A DNA stretch of 64,000 nt from positions 3,210,001 to 3,274,000 of the forward strand of contig NZ_CP115859.1 of assembly GCF_027920545.1 (NCBI RefSeq), written 5' to 3'. This DNA comes from Chryseobacterium camelliae. Its GTDB lineage: Bacteria > Bacteroidota > Bacteroidia > Flavobacteriales > Weeksellaceae. Positions 26,341 through 35,444 of this stretch are shown piece by piece. A program made the translations under genes and the position numbers. Below the pieces are notes generated by a model. That model saw only the letters and a list, made by a program, of their open reading frames with translations. It did no database searches and was not told where the DNA came from. Every line of letters begins with the position of its first letter. The stretch's first letter is position 1.

Positions 26341-26461
26341 AACCATTAAGATTTCATGAAGGTGCTAAGATTATTAAGCTTGTCTTTATTGGATCGTAAT
26401 GCGTTAAAAGTCAGCATGATTTTATTAATTCACTTAACTTCTTCAAAATATCTTAATGGTT
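26341..26461. repeat. MITE-like intergenic element B, copy 1
   Basis: A 121-base segment bounded by perfect 11-base inverted repeats AACCATTAAGA (26341-26351) and TCTTAATGGTT (26451-26461). A second element of matching length and ends is at 42475-42595. No ORF inside. It fills the gap between the two DUF5686 genes; the remaining bases 26193-26340 show no gene. Confidence 0.65.
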
Positions 26462-26492
26462 CAAAATGACTTCTAAATTTTACTTCTTTTAA

Positions 26493-26524
26493 AAAGAAAA
26501 CTCCCGAAAATTTCGAGAGTTTTA
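26493..26524 (-). terminator. Terminator of the long DUF5686 gene
   Basis: On the minus strand AAAACTCTCGAAA and TTTCGGGAGTTTT pair with one mismatch, followed by CTTTTT. It lies a few bases after the gene's stop. Confidence 0.8.
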
Positions 26525-26530
26525 AAATTA

Positions 26531-28984
26531 TTAAAGTACACTTAATTTGATCTTGATTCCGAAGTTATCTTTAAACTGAGAAGTTTGATAATATCCTAAT
26601 CTATAAGAGAAACCGACTCCAAATTTTCTTCCTAAAAACCGGTTCCACATCAAACCGACTTCCTGGTAATAATGATCCAACACCCGGAATTGGAACTGGT
26701 GATCTCCTCTGTTTTTCAGATCTCCGATAGCAGCCTGATATTCAAGGTCTATGCTGGAATATCTTGCTCCAAAAGTTTTGAATCTGAACGGAAGCGACTG
26801 AGAAACCTTAAATGCAGCAAATTTATCGGCAAAGAAAGTTCCTGAAGGCATAGTTGTAAACCCTAAATTGGATGGGGTACTGATGTTTGAATACCAATGA
26901 TCCACATTTGCATCATTCTGCCCTGCGATTTCAAAGTTTTTCCAGATCGGAGCATTTCCTGAAGAAATTCCCCCGAAGACTTTAATATTGGTATAACCCA
27001 ATTTAGATCTGAACTGATGAATGATTAATGCATCTAATCTGTGATAATCCAGATCTCCGCCTAAAGCTTCAAATCCTTTTTCGTAATTCATGAAAATCTG
27101 AGGATAGCTTTTTTCGTAAGTATATTTTCCGCTCGGAGTCATGATGTTTTTATCATTCGGAGCAAATTTCAAAGATAACGTTGCGCTTGTGTTGTCGAAA
27201 CTGTTTCCTAAATTTTTATACTGATAATCGAAAAGTGCTTTTTGTTTTTCTTTATTCACGGTAAGCTTCATGCTCAATGAATTGGAAACATCATACAGGA
27301 ACGAAGCGCCCCATTTTTGATTTTTATAAAACGTTCCATTATGCAGATCCAAATTCATATCCGAAACTTTCATCATCATATCCCACATTGTATTATTGAA
27401 TCTTCCAGCGGCAAAAACATCGTCTACATAATCAATTCTAAAAACAGAAGTTCTTTTGTCAGATAATTTGACATCCAATCCTAAACCGTATTTCCAGGTG
27501 TGATCTTTAAATCCGTAACCGAAATAACCATCTGGAGAAAGGGTTTTGTTAAATTTTTCATTGAGCTTCACACCGGCTCCCAAACGTATTCCCTGATATT
27601 TGTCGTAACTGAAAAGTTTGGTAATATCAAAATCGATCATTTTATAGCGGATGTTTCCCCGCATTAGCTGAGTTAAAGTGTTTAATTTTTTCTCAAAATC
27701 ATTCTTCTGAACGAAGCTGTCAATTTTCGTATAGGTTGCGCTTTCTCTGGCTGTAAGGCTGTCTGTTCTGTACTTTTCCAGAAGACTCCCGTCGGAGTTT
27801 TTCATTTCGAGAAAATATCCTTTAAAATCCGATGCTTTCTGCTTTTCATTAAGATTGAAATCAAAGAAGCGGTTTTTCACATAGAGATAATTTCCGAATT
27901 TCTTTTTATTGTATTTTACTTTCTCTCCCGGTTTTAAGCTGTCTTTTTTTGAAGTATCAAAACTTTGGTCGCCCATTTTTAATTTGATGTCTTCATAATC
28001 CAGAAACCATTTCCCGTTAACAGGTTTCCAGACAGAAACAATATCGCCTTCGTTTTGTTTTTTATTAACGCTTTCAAACTTTTTCAGAGCATAAGTTTCT
28101 GAATCCACATATATTTTTCCGTTGAATTTTCTCGGGTTCTGTTTCTTTTTATCTGTGATTTCCTTGAATTTAATCACGTATGTTTTTCTTCCGTCAAGTT
28201 GTAACGTATCAGAAAGATAGAAATTAAATTGCTTTCTGTTTTCAGGTCTTAACTGTCTCGGGACTCTGTCAAGATTCGAAATATTGATGGCTAAAGCCTC
28301 ATAAATAGGGTTTTTAAATCCGGACATTCTGTTGTCGATGATATTTGTTTTTTCACCGAAACTCTTCGAATATCTGTATTCAGTCGCTTTTTCCCAAAGA
28401 AACATTTGGCTTTCTTCAGTGGCATTGATGAAGTCTTCGGCTGTCAGAGAATCTTTTTTATCTTTTTCCTTCTGTTTAAAATCTTTCTTGTCCACTTTTG
28501 AAAGTGAATCTTTTCTTATCGCCAGGAAGTTTTTATAGATATCGATCGTATCTTTATCTACATCGATTGAAAATTTAGAATATGATTTAAAATGGTAGGA
28601 ATTCAAAGATTTCGGAGAGTTTTCTTTAGCTTTTTTGTTGACCTCATCCAAAATTCTCAGCGCTTTGGGATCACTTTTATCACTGATGATTACTTTGTCA
28701 ATATTATCCAGTTTTTCAGACAAAGGCTGCATTGAAATTTCCATCGATTTTTTAACATCAGCAGAAACATCACCAAAATTGCTGGCCAGAATTTCAACTT
28801 TTTTACATTTTGTTTTGAATGATAAATTGCCGTTAAAATCTGTTTTCCCCAAAAGTTCGTCATCACAATAGACAGCTGCATTATGAATAGGCTGCTTATT
28901 GGACTTGTTGATGATCTTAAGCTGAACCTGCCCGAAAAATAATACTGCGGAGAATAAAAATAGAGTAGATAAGAGTTTTGACAT
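26531..28984 (-). CDS. DUF5686 outer-membrane protein with regulatory-like domain
   Basis: An 817-residue exported protein. Signal peptide about 1-19 (ending FGQ), then a carboxypeptidase-D regulatory-like beta domain (about 20-90; KQPIHNAAVYCDDELLGKTD), then the DUF5686 body beginning SDPKALRILDEVNKKAKENS. The C-terminus, ending DNFGIKIKLSVL, looks like a beta-barrel end. It is a clear paralogue of the next gene, sharing long stretches such as KENSPKSLNSY versus KENSPKTLDSY and the SYPQIFMNYEKGFEALGGDL region. Role unknown; the domain order resembles TonB-dependent receptors without a plug. Confidence 0.9.
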   Translation of the reverse strand: MSKLLSTLFLFSAVLFFGQVQLKIINKSNKQPIHNAAVYCDDELLGKTDFNGNLSFKTKCKKVEILASNFGDVSADVKKSMEISMQPLSEKLDNIDKVIISDKSDPKALRILDEVNKKAKENSPKSLNSYHFKSYSKFSIDVDKDTIDIYKNFLAIRKDSLSKVDKKDFKQKEKDKKDSLTAEDFINATEESQMFLWEKATEYRYSKSFGEKTNIIDNRMSGFKNPIYEALAINISNLDRVPRQLRPENRKQFNFYLSDTLQLDGRKTYVIKFKEITDKKKQNPRKFNGKIYVDSETYALKKFESVNKKQNEGDIVSVWKPVNGKWFLDYEDIKLKMGDQSFDTSKKDSLKPGEKVKYNKKKFGNYLYVKNRFFDFNLNEKQKASDFKGYFLEMKNSDGSLLEKYRTDSLTARESATYTKIDSFVQKNDFEKKLNTLTQLMRGNIRYKMIDFDITKLFSYDKYQGIRLGAGVKLNEKFNKTLSPDGYFGYGFKDHTWKYGLGLDVKLSDKRTSVFRIDYVDDVFAAGRFNNTMWDMMMKVSDMNLDLHNGTFYKNQKWGASFLYDVSNSLSMKLTVNKEKQKALFDYQYKNLGNSFDNTSATLSLKFAPNDKNIMTPSGKYTYEKSYPQIFMNYEKGFEALGGDLDYHRLDALIIHQFRSKLGYTNIKVFGGISSGNAPIWKNFEIAGQNDANVDHWYSNISTPSNLGFTTMPSGTFFADKFAAFKVSQSLPFRFKTFGARYSSIDLEYQAAIGDLKNRGDHQFQFRVLDHYYQEVGLMWNRFLGRKFGVGFSYRLGYYQTSQFKDNFGIKIKLSVL

Positions 28985-29059
28985 TAGTTTTTTTATAAGT
29001 ATGACAAAACTATTGATAAGAAGGTTACAAAAGGATATGAAAAAATATAATCTTTTGTT

Positions 29060-29102
29060 AAAAATAAAAACAGCTGTATTTCAGTAAGATACAGCTGTTT
29101 TG
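29060..29102 (-). terminator. Terminator of alaS
   Basis: On the minus strand AAAACAGCTGTAT and ATACAGCTGTTTT pair perfectly around a short loop, followed by TATTTTT. It lies about 65 bases after the alaS stop. Confidence 0.85.
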
Positions 29103-29167
29103 TATGGTGTTCAATTCCAACCTAATGAAAAATGAATTTTTATTTAAGATTTTTTAAGGCTTTAGAC

Positions 29168-31771
29168 TTAAATATTCAAAGCTTTCTGATAAGCATTTTC
29201 CAATCCGTCAAGATTTTTTCCTCCTGCCGTTGCGAACCCTGGATTTCCACCGCCTCCGCCTTGGATTTCTTTAGCCAGATCTTTTACAATTGCTCCAGCC
29301 TGGTAATTGGCTGACAGATCATCAGAAACTCCAACCGTGATCATTGGCTTCCCATCTGCGTCAGAAAGGATAATCGTTACAGAAGTAGGAATTTCTTTCT
29401 TCAACTGGAATACGATATCTTTTACAGAGCCTGCGTCAAGAGAGGTTTTCTTCACTAAAAGCTGTTTGTCTCCCTTTTGTTCGTAAGCACTTTTCCAGTC
29501 TCCGATTTCTCCTTTCGCTTTTTCTTTTTTCAGGGCATCAACTTCAGATTTCAATGATGCATTTTCTTCGATTAGTTTTTCGATAGAACGTACAACATCT
29601 TTAGATTTTAATAACTGAGAAAGTTCAGTGATCTGTTTTTCTAAATTTTTGAAATATTCCTCAGATTTATCTCCGGAAATAGCCTCAATTCTTCTGATTC
29701 CTGCTGCTGCAGAGCTTTCGGAATTGATTTTAAAGTGACCAATTTCAATAGTATTTTTTACGTGAGTTCCACCGCAAAGTTCTTTTGAGCTTCCGAACTG
29801 GATCATTCTCACATTGTCTCCGTATTTTTCACCGAACAGAGCCATTGCACCTCTGTCTAAAGCTTCTTGAATAGGAATGTTTCTGAATTCCTGTAAAGCT
29901 ATACTTTCTTTGATTTTTGTATTTACTTTTTCCTCAACCAAAGCCAGTTCCTCTTCCGTCATTTTGTTGAAATGAGAGAAGTCGAAACGAAGATAATCAG
30001 GACCAACGTAAGAACCTTTTTGTTCAACGTGAGTTCCCAAAACATCTCTTAAAGCTTCGTGCAATAAGTGCGTCACAGAGTGATTTGCCTGAGAGTTTTT
30101 TCTGTCGTCTGCATTTACTTTAGCATAGAAAAGTGCACCTGCATCTTTCGGAAGCCCGCTGATTAATGAAATAATCAATCCGTTTTCCTTTTTCGTTTCC
30201 AATACTTCAAAACTTTCGGCAGCATTTTCAAGAACACCTTTATCACCAACCTGTCCTCCTCCTTCAGGATAGAAAGGAGTGTTGCTTAATACAACCTGAT
30301 AAAATTCCCCGTCTTTATTTTCTACTTTTCTGTATTTGGTAATGTAGGTTTCAGCTTCTATCTGATCATAACCCACAAAATTTACGTCTTTATCTTCTAA
30401 AACTACCCAGTCATAAACTTTTTGAGCAGAATCAGCTTTTGAGCGCTGTTTTTGTTCATTTAACGCAATTTCAAATCCTTTTTCATCTATTGTTAATCCT
30501 TTTTCTTCAGCAATAATTCTTGTTAAATCATCAGGGAAACCATAAGTGTCGTATAATTCGAATACTTCTTCCGTTGGTAAAACTTTAGCATTGTTGGCAA
30601 TCGTCTGCTGAATTAATTTATCAACTCTGATTAATCCTGTTTCGATGGTTCTTAAGAAAGATTCTTCTTCACTTTTGATCACTTCCGTTACTAAAACGCC
30701 TTGCTTTTCCAATTCAGGGAAGAATTTCCCCATTTGTTTCTGAAGTACAGCAACCAATTTGTAAAGGAAAGGCTCTTTCATATCCAGGAATCTGTAAGAA
30801 TAAGAAATTCCTCTTCTTAAAATTCTTCGGATCACATACCCGGCTCCTCCGTTTGAAGGTAATTGTCCGTCTGCAATCGCAAAAGAAACCGCTCTGATGT
30901 GGTCTACCACAACACGGATCGCAATATCTTTTTCGTCTTCTAAAACTCCTGTGTATTTTTTACCTGAAAGTTCTTCAACTTTAGCAATCAGTGGTGTGAA
31001 AACATCGGTATCGTAGTTGGAAGATTTTCCCTGAAGCGCCATACAAAGACGCTCGAATCCCATTCCGGTATCGATATGTTTTGCAGGAAGGTTTTCCAGG
31101 CTTCCGTCAGCTTTACGGTTGTATTGCATGAAAACCAGGTTCCAGATTTCTACAACTTGAGGGTGATCATTATTCACCAGTTCAAGTCCTGAAACTTTTG
31201 CTTTTTCTTCTTCAGTTCTTAAATCCACATGAATTTCAGAACAAGGTCCGCAAGGTCCGCTTGCTCCCATTTCCCAGAAGTTATCTTTTTTGTTTCCGTT
31301 GATAATTCTGTCTTCGGAAATTACCGCTTTCCAATAGTCGTAAGCATCCTGATCTCTTTCCAGATTTTCAGAAGCGTCTCCTTCGAAAATGGTTACATAT
31401 AAATTTTCTTTCGGAATTCCGTAAACTTCGGTCAACAATTCCCAGGCAAAAGCAATAGCATCTTTTTTGAAATAATCACCAAAAGACCAGTTTCCCAACA
31501 TCTCAAACATGGTGTGGTGATAGGTATCTCTACCTACATCATCCAGGTCGTTATGTTTTCCGGAAACTCTCAGACATTTTTGTGTATCGGCAATTCTTGA
31601 GGCTTTAGGCTCTTTATATCCTAAAAAATAATCTTTGAACTGCGTCATTCCTGAGTTGGAAAACATAAGAGTAGGGTCGTCTTTCAGCACGATAGGCGCA
31701 GAAGGAACGATAAGGTGACCTTTACTTTGAAAATAATCTAAAAATTTTTGACGAATCTCTTGTGATGTCAT
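29168..31771 (-). CDS. alaS: Alanyl-tRNA synthetase
   Basis: An 867-residue class II synthetase. Motif 2 region HHTMFEMLGNWSFGDYF begins at residue 85. The editing domain has HSVTHLLHEALR (about 555) and CGGTHV (about 660), supplying the zinc-binding His/Cys set that clears Ser/Gly mischarged tRNA. The C-Ala/DHHA1 domain carries QGGGGGNPGFATAGG near the end. Length and order are normal. It is transcribed alone, divergent from the sigma factor gene. Confidence 0.98.
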   Translation of the reverse strand: MTSQEIRQKFLDYFQSKGHLIVPSAPIVLKDDPTLMFSNSGMTQFKDYFLGYKEPKASRIADTQKCLRVSGKHNDLDDVGRDTYHHTMFEMLGNWSFGDYFKKDAIAFAWELLTEVYGIPKENLYVTIFEGDASENLERDQDAYDYWKAVISEDRIINGNKKDNFWEMGASGPCGPCSEIHVDLRTEEEKAKVSGLELVNNDHPQVVEIWNLVFMQYNRKADGSLENLPAKHIDTGMGFERLCMALQGKSSNYDTDVFTPLIAKVEELSGKKYTGVLEDEKDIAIRVVVDHIRAVSFAIADGQLPSNGGAGYVIRRILRRGISYSYRFLDMKEPFLYKLVAVLQKQMGKFFPELEKQGVLVTEVIKSEEESFLRTIETGLIRVDKLIQQTIANNAKVLPTEEVFELYDTYGFPDDLTRIIAEEKGLTIDEKGFEIALNEQKQRSKADSAQKVYDWVVLEDKDVNFVGYDQIEAETYITKYRKVENKDGEFYQVVLSNTPFYPEGGGQVGDKGVLENAAESFEVLETKKENGLIISLISGLPKDAGALFYAKVNADDRKNSQANHSVTHLLHEALRDVLGTHVEQKGSYVGPDYLRFDFSHFNKMTEEELALVEEKVNTKIKESIALQEFRNIPIQEALDRGAMALFGEKYGDNVRMIQFGSSKELCGGTHVKNTIEIGHFKINSESSAAAGIRRIEAISGDKSEEYFKNLEKQITELSQLLKSKDVVRSIEKLIEENASLKSEVDALKKEKAKGEIGDWKSAYEQKGDKQLLVKKTSLDAGSVKDIVFQLKKEIPTSVTIILSDADGKPMITVGVSDDLSANYQAGAIVKDLAKEIQGGGGGNPGFATAGGKNLDGLENAYQKALNI

Positions 31772-31813
31772 AATGATATATTGCTTTGCTTTTTACAAAT
31801 TTTTGATAAGATG

Positions 31814-31821
31814 CAAATTTA
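31814..31821 (-). promoter_or_regulatory. Candidate -7 box for alaS
   Basis: The minus strand reads TAAATTTG, a perfect TAnnTTTG match, about 42 bases before the alaS start. Confidence 0.35.
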
Positions 31822-31878
31822 AGGTTTTTAAAGTAATGTAAAAGAATAGTTTTATGTTTTAAATGGTTTGTGAACTAT

Positions 31879-31903
31879 TGTCATTTCGACGAAGGAGAAA
31901 TCT
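31879..31903. repeat. Single REP-like arm
   Basis: TGTCATTTCGACGAAGGAGA followed by AATCT resembles one arm of the TGTCATTCTGA repeat family. Confidence 0.4.
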
Positions 31904-31982
31904 ATTATTGTTAATCTTGTAAACTTACATGATGTAGTCTTCAGTTTCCCTCTGTTGGAAGTTTTTTCTGCTTTTCCTATAT

Positions 31983-32023
31983 CTTTTTTGTTTCGGGCGG
32001 CGCCGCCGCCCGAAACAAAAAAG
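31983..32023. terminator. Perfect GC-core palindrome with poly-T/poly-A arms
   Basis: A 19-base arm (CTTTTTTGTTTCGGGCGGC) pairs perfectly with its reverse complement around a GCC loop. The core is all G/C in a strongly AT-rich region, with T-runs on both strands, so it can terminate in either direction. It sits between two divergent genes, an unusual place for a terminator. The 31772-32202 gap holds this, two repeats and promoter regions, but no gene. Confidence 0.7.
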
Positions 32024-32068
32024 AGCTCAACTCATTATTGCAATTAAGTTAAGAGAAGGCGCTGTTGC

Positions 32069-32130
32069 TAACCACCCCGTCAAAAATTCTTTCGAATTTT
32101 CGCCACCCCTCCGGAGGAGGGGAATTTTTG
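32069..32130 (+). repeat. Dispersed 60-bp repeat with two hairpins, copy 2
   Basis: AACCACCCCGTC...CCCCTCCGGAGGAGGGG plus AATTTTTG, nearly identical to 17962-18020 with a one-base insertion (CTTTCGAATTTT against CTTTGAATTTT). Both copies face right and lie upstream of a rightward gene. Confidence 0.85.
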
Positions 32131-32167
32131 TACGGTATATTTTTTTGTTCTTTTCTTTTAACTTACT

Positions 32168-32175
32168 ATATTCGT
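32168..32175 (+). promoter_or_regulatory. Candidate -7-like box for the sigma-factor operon
   Basis: TATATTCG (one mismatch to TAnnTTTG) lies 27 bases upstream of the ATG at 32203. ECF operons are often self-regulated, so a different ECF-specific promoter may also be present. Confidence 0.25.
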
Positions 32176-32202
32176 GATGATCTGAGAAGATAAAAGTTGG
32201 GT

Positions 32203-32757
32203 ATGACAAAAAACGAAGTATTCAAAAACTGGATAGAGCAATATTCCGAATCGTTGTTGAGAAGGGCTGTGTATCTGCTTTCGGATAAAGTTGAGGCAGA
32301 AGATGTGGTTCAGGAGGTTTTTATTGCTGCTTTTTCGTCGTATGATTCTTTTAAAGGGAAAAGCCAACCGTTGACCTGGCTGATGACTATTCTGAATAGA
32401 AAAGTTGCTGATTTTTATCGTAAAAAATATAAATCTGAACCAAAAATAAAACTAGACCATTTTTTTGATGAAACCGGTTCGTGGAAAAATGATGATGTCC
32501 TTAATGATTGGGATGCTTCCAACAAAGAAACTGAGCTTCTCGACGATAAAGATTTTAATAAAACATTGGAAGATTGTATTGAAGATTTGCCCTCCAGATG
32601 GAAGATTCCGATGAAAATGTATTATCTTGAAGAAAAAAAAGCACCTGAAGTGAGTCAGGAATTAGATATTTCTACGACTAATCTTTGGAAGATTTTACAG
32701 CGAAGCAGAATGCAGTTGCGAGAGTGTCTGGAATTTAACTGGTTTGCAAAATCATAA
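32203..32757 (+). CDS. ECF-type RNA polymerase sigma factor
   Basis: A 184-residue sigma-70 family factor. Region 2 contains VEAEDVVQEVFIAAFSSYDS and the Pribnow-binding WLMTILNRKVADFYRKK; region 4 contains LEDCIEDLPSRWKIPMKMYY and the helix-turn-helix KAPEVSQELDISTTNLWKIL. The ATG at 32203 is preferred over a TTG at 32197. The next genes encode a zinc-type anti-sigma candidate, an RclC-like protein and MsrAB, so the sigma factor probably answers oxidant stress. Spacing to the next gene is 11 bases. Confidence 0.93.
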   Translation: MTKNEVFKNWIEQYSESLLRRAVYLLSDKVEAEDVVQEVFIAAFSSYDSFKGKSQPLTWLMTILNRKVADFYRKKYKSEPKIKLDHFFDETGSWKNDDVLNDWDASNKETELLDDKDFNKTLEDCIEDLPSRWKIPMKMYYLEEKKAPEVSQELDISTTNLWKILQRSRMQLRECLEFNWFAKS

Positions 32758-32768
32758 GGATTACAAGA

Positions 32769-33041
32769 ATGTTAAAAAAACTAATACATATGATCTTTTT
32801 ACCATGCAGTGAAGTTACTTTACTCATGGAAAAACGTAATGCTGAAAACATTTCTCCAGCAGAAAACTGGAAATTGAACCTGCATCTGAAAATCTGTAAA
32901 TGGTGCAGAGCTTACAAACAAAAATTGGAAATTTTAGACGATATTTTAAAAAGGAAGCTTTCTCAGGAGAAAAAGCCTGAAATTAATAATTCTGAAATTC
33001 AGGACTTTAAAGAAAAAGTATTCAGAAATTTAGATATTTAA
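32769..33041 (+). CDS. Putative zinc-finger anti-sigma factor
   Basis: A 90-residue soluble protein directly after the sigma gene. It has the H-x3-C-x2-C pattern of zinc anti-sigma (ZAS) domains in NLHLKICKWCRAY (about residues 37-49), with helices on both sides. No TM segment follows, so it would be a cytoplasmic, possibly redox-sensitive anti-sigma, like RsrA-type proteins in which oxidation releases zinc and the sigma factor. The function rests on position and the Cys motif. Confidence 0.75.
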   Translation: MLKKLIHMIFLPCSEVTLLMEKRNAENISPAENWKLNLHLKICKWCRAYKQKLEILDDILKRKLSQEKKPEINNSEIQDFKEKVFRNLDI

Positions 33042-33120
33042 TAAAAATGGTGTCAGGATTTTGAATTTGTTCCGACTATACTTTTGAAAATAACAAAGTA
33101 TTAATTTCAAAATCATTAAA

Positions 33121-33570
33121 ATGAACGGAACTCTATTAAAAATCAACAAAGAAAACCGAACGGGCAGGATTGGTTATTATATCTCGCTTTTCGGCGTTTC
33201 ACTAACCTTGCTTTGGATCGGAATTTTCAAATTCACACCGACAGAAGCAGCTGGAATAAAAAATCTGGTAGAAAACCATTTTCTCACTTTTTTCGTATAT
33301 GATATCGTAAGTGTGCAAACAGTGTCAAATGCTATCGGGACGATAGAAATTATCATTGCTTTACTATTGGTATTTAGTGTGAAATTTGCATCACTGAGAA
33401 AATATGCTGCTATCGGAATGATTGTAACTTTTCTTACGACATTGAGTTACTTATTTACCACTCCGGGAATATGGAAAATTGTAGACGGGATTCCGGTTAC
33501 AGACTTCTTTATCTTAAAAGATCTGATGCTTTTGGGATTTGGCTTAATGATTTTAAATGGAAAAAAATGA
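33121..33570 (+). CDS. DUF417 (YkgB/RclC-like) membrane protein
   Basis: A 149-residue inner-membrane protein with four hydrophobic helices (about 18-38, 55-90, 95-115, 125-147). Motifs [45 protein letters not shown] and [13 protein letters not shown] are typical of DUF417. Escherichia coli RclC (YkgB) in this family protects against reactive chlorine species, and the coupling here to methionine sulfoxide reductase supports a similar role. Its stop overlaps an ATGA, and the MsrAB start lies 21 bases on. Confidence 0.88.
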   Translation: MNGTLLKINKENRTGRIGYYISLFGVSLTLLWIGIFKFTPTEAAGIKNLVENHFLTFFVYDIVSVQTVSNAIGTIEIIIALLLVFSVKFASLRKYAAIGMIVTFLTTLSYLFTTPGIWKIVDGIPVTDFFILKDLMLLGFGLMILNGKK

Positions 33571-33590
33571 TTACAAATAAAAAGATAACA

Positions 33591-34700
33591 ATGAAAAATA
33601 TACTAATACTGCTTGGAGTAATTCTGGGGATAGCGGTTTTTGCTGCAAGCTGTGGAGATACCAAGCCAAAATCCACAGAAATTAAAAAAGAAAATGAGAC
33701 CATTATGGACAATAGAAACGTAAAAGAAATTTATTTTGCAGGAGGATGTTTTTGGGGAACGGAACACTTTTTCCAACAAATTCGAGGAGTGGTAGGAACA
33801 GAAGTTGGATATGCGAATGGAAATAAAGTGAATCCTACATATGAAGAAGTCATAAGCCATACCACAGGTTTTGCAGAAACGGTAAAAGTGAAATATGATC
33901 CTGAACAGGTAGATTTAAAATTATTAATTGATCTGTATTTTAAAACAATTGATCCTACAAGCCTGAACAAACAGGGAAATGACAGAGGAGATCAGTACAG
34001 AACAGGAATTTATTCCACCGACAAAGAAACGGAAGCTGTTGTAAAAGCTGAGGTTGAGAGATTAGCAAAAAATTACAGCAAACCGGTTGTGGTAGAAACG
34101 ATTCCTTTGAAAAATTTTTATAAAGCAGAAGACTATCATCAGGATTATTTAGATAAAAATCCGGGAGGATATTGTCACATCGAGCCGGGACTTTTTGAAA
34201 TGGCAAGAAATGCAAATCCGCTTCCCAAAAAGCAAACGAAAGAAGTGAAATATCAAAAACAGAATAAAGAAGTTTTAAAGAAAAAACTGACTGCCGAACA
34301 ATATAACGTAACCCAGGAAAACGGTACGGAGAGAGCTTTCCAAAATGAATACTGGGACGAAACCCGCGAAGGAATTTATGTGGATATTACTACAGGAGAA
34401 CCTTTATTTATTTCAACCGATAAATTTGAATCGGGTTGCGGATGGCCAAGCTTTTCAAAACCGATTACTAAAAAATTAATTGAAGAAAAATTAGACCGTT
34501 CTCACGGAATGACAAGGGTAGAAGTGAGAAGTAAAACCGGAGATGCACATTTGGGGCATGTTTTCAATGACGGGCCTGAAGACAAAGGCGGACTTCGTTA
34601 CTGTATCAATTCTGCTTCTCTGAAGTTTATTCCGAAAGCGGAAATGAAAGAGAAAGGATATGAAGAATATATTTCTTTACTTGAAAAAGATAAGAAGTAA
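33591..34700 (+). CDS. msrAB: Lipoprotein MsrA-MsrB fusion (methionine sulfoxide reductase)
   Basis: A 369-residue lipoprotein: signal [20 protein letters not shown] with lipobox Cys21. MsrA domain (about 43-205): GGCFWG with catalytic Cys53, [26 protein letters not shown]. MsrB domain (about 230-355): [22 protein letters not shown], and RYCINSAS with catalytic Cys338. The MsrB zinc CxxC pairs are absent, the zinc-free subtype. It repairs S- and R-methionine sulfoxide in envelope proteins. An in-frame extension back to 33471 runs through the DUF417 gene and lacks a signal, so I start at 33591 (33567 is possible). No periplasmic thioredoxin-like donor is adjacent. Confidence 0.95.
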   Translation: MKNILILLGVILGIAVFAASCGDTKPKSTEIKKENETIMDNRNVKEIYFAGGCFWGTEHFFQQIRGVVGTEVGYANGNKVNPTYEEVISHTTGFAETVKVKYDPEQVDLKLLIDLYFKTIDPTSLNKQGNDRGDQYRTGIYSTDKETEAVVKAEVERLAKNYSKPVVVETIPLKNFYKAEDYHQDYLDKNPGGYCHIEPGLFEMARNANPLPKKQTKEVKYQKQNKEVLKKKLTAEQYNVTQENGTERAFQNEYWDETREGIYVDITTGEPLFISTDKFESGCGWPSFSKPITKKLIEEKLDRSHGMTRVEVRSKTGDAHLGHVFNDGPEDKGGLRYCINSASLKFIPKAEMKEKGYEEYISLLEKDKK

Positions 34701-34723
34701 ATATATAATTAAGTAAGGTGATT

Positions 34724-34750
34724 GAGACTGTCGAAAGGCAGTCTCTTTTA
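34724..34750 (+). terminator. Terminator of the sigma-msrAB operon
   Basis: GAGACTG and CAGTCTC pair around an 8-base loop, followed by TTTT, 24 bases after the msrAB stop. The convergent L,D-transpeptidase gene stops at 34748, inside the tail. Confidence 0.75.
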
Positions 34751-35410
34751 ATTATAAATCCACATCAGAACCGGCTTCGATGTGCCCTTTAAGATAGGGT
34801 CAATTTCTCTCAATGCGTTGTTTGAAACTGTGGGGCAACCCCAACCTTCGGGTGAACCTTGAGGATAGATTTCATTATCATCCATTTTTTCCCAAGAGTG
34901 AAAAACAATGGCTCTTTTCAATGCATTACTATTGGTTTCTTCTAAGCCGTGCATTAAATATTTTATTTTGATTCCCCACTCACTTACACCTCTTTTCCCG
35001 ATTTTATATTTTCCAAGAGAGGAAAGGTGACTTCCGTCTTCATTGCTGAAACCCGGATCGTCCTTGGATTGTGACCAGCTCCAGATGTAGTTTCCGCAAC
35101 CATGGCCCACAAGATACCTCTTTGTGATTTTCTTTTCGTTAAAATCATAAATGAAAAAACGGTTTACACCTGAATGTAAGCTCATATCGATTAGAATACA
35201 AAAATCTGTGTTGAATTTTTTCTGTTTACAAAATGATAAAGCTTCTTCAGCCTTTTTATTGGTGTTCTGAATGTTTAAAGAGGGCTTTTGCTCATTTGAA
35301 GATGTGAAAATTTTAAAAGTATTTTTCTTTTCATCGGAACAGGATAAGCACAGAAAGGTTAATGTTACAAAACAGAATTTTATAATTTTAGAAGGCGAAA
35401 GCTTAATCAT
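34748..35410 (-). CDS. Murein L,D-transpeptidase-like lipoprotein (YkuD_2)
   Basis: A 220-residue lipoprotein with lipobox LCLSC (about Cys24). The body fits the YkuD_2 / murein L,D-transpeptidase catalytic domain: FCILIDMSLHSGVNRFFIYD, DGSHLSSLGKYKIG, catalytic-type His171 in VFHSW and Cys192 in GWGCPTVSN. Such enzymes cross-link or attach proteins to meso-diaminopimelate in peptidoglycan. A YkuD_2 enzyme exported as a lipoprotein would act in the periplasm. It is monocistronic. Confidence 0.88.
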   Translation of the reverse strand: MIKLSPSKIIKFCFVTLTFLCLSCSDEKKNTFKIFTSSNEQKPSLNIQNTNKKAEEALSFCKQKKFNTDFCILIDMSLHSGVNRFFIYDFNEKKITKRYLVGHGCGNYIWSWSQSKDDPGFSNEDGSHLSSLGKYKIGKRGVSEWGIKIKYLMHGLEETNSNALKRAIVFHSWEKMDDNEIYPQGSPEGWGCPTVSNNALREIDPILKGTSKPVLMWIYN

Positions 35411-35444
35411 TTGTTTTTCTTAATTGTAAGTTTAAATATAAAAT

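Noticed and set aside
33471..33590. N-terminal extension of MsrAB back to 33471
   Set aside because: It runs inside the DUF417 gene in another frame, has no family similarity, and would bury the lipoprotein signal that starts at 33591.
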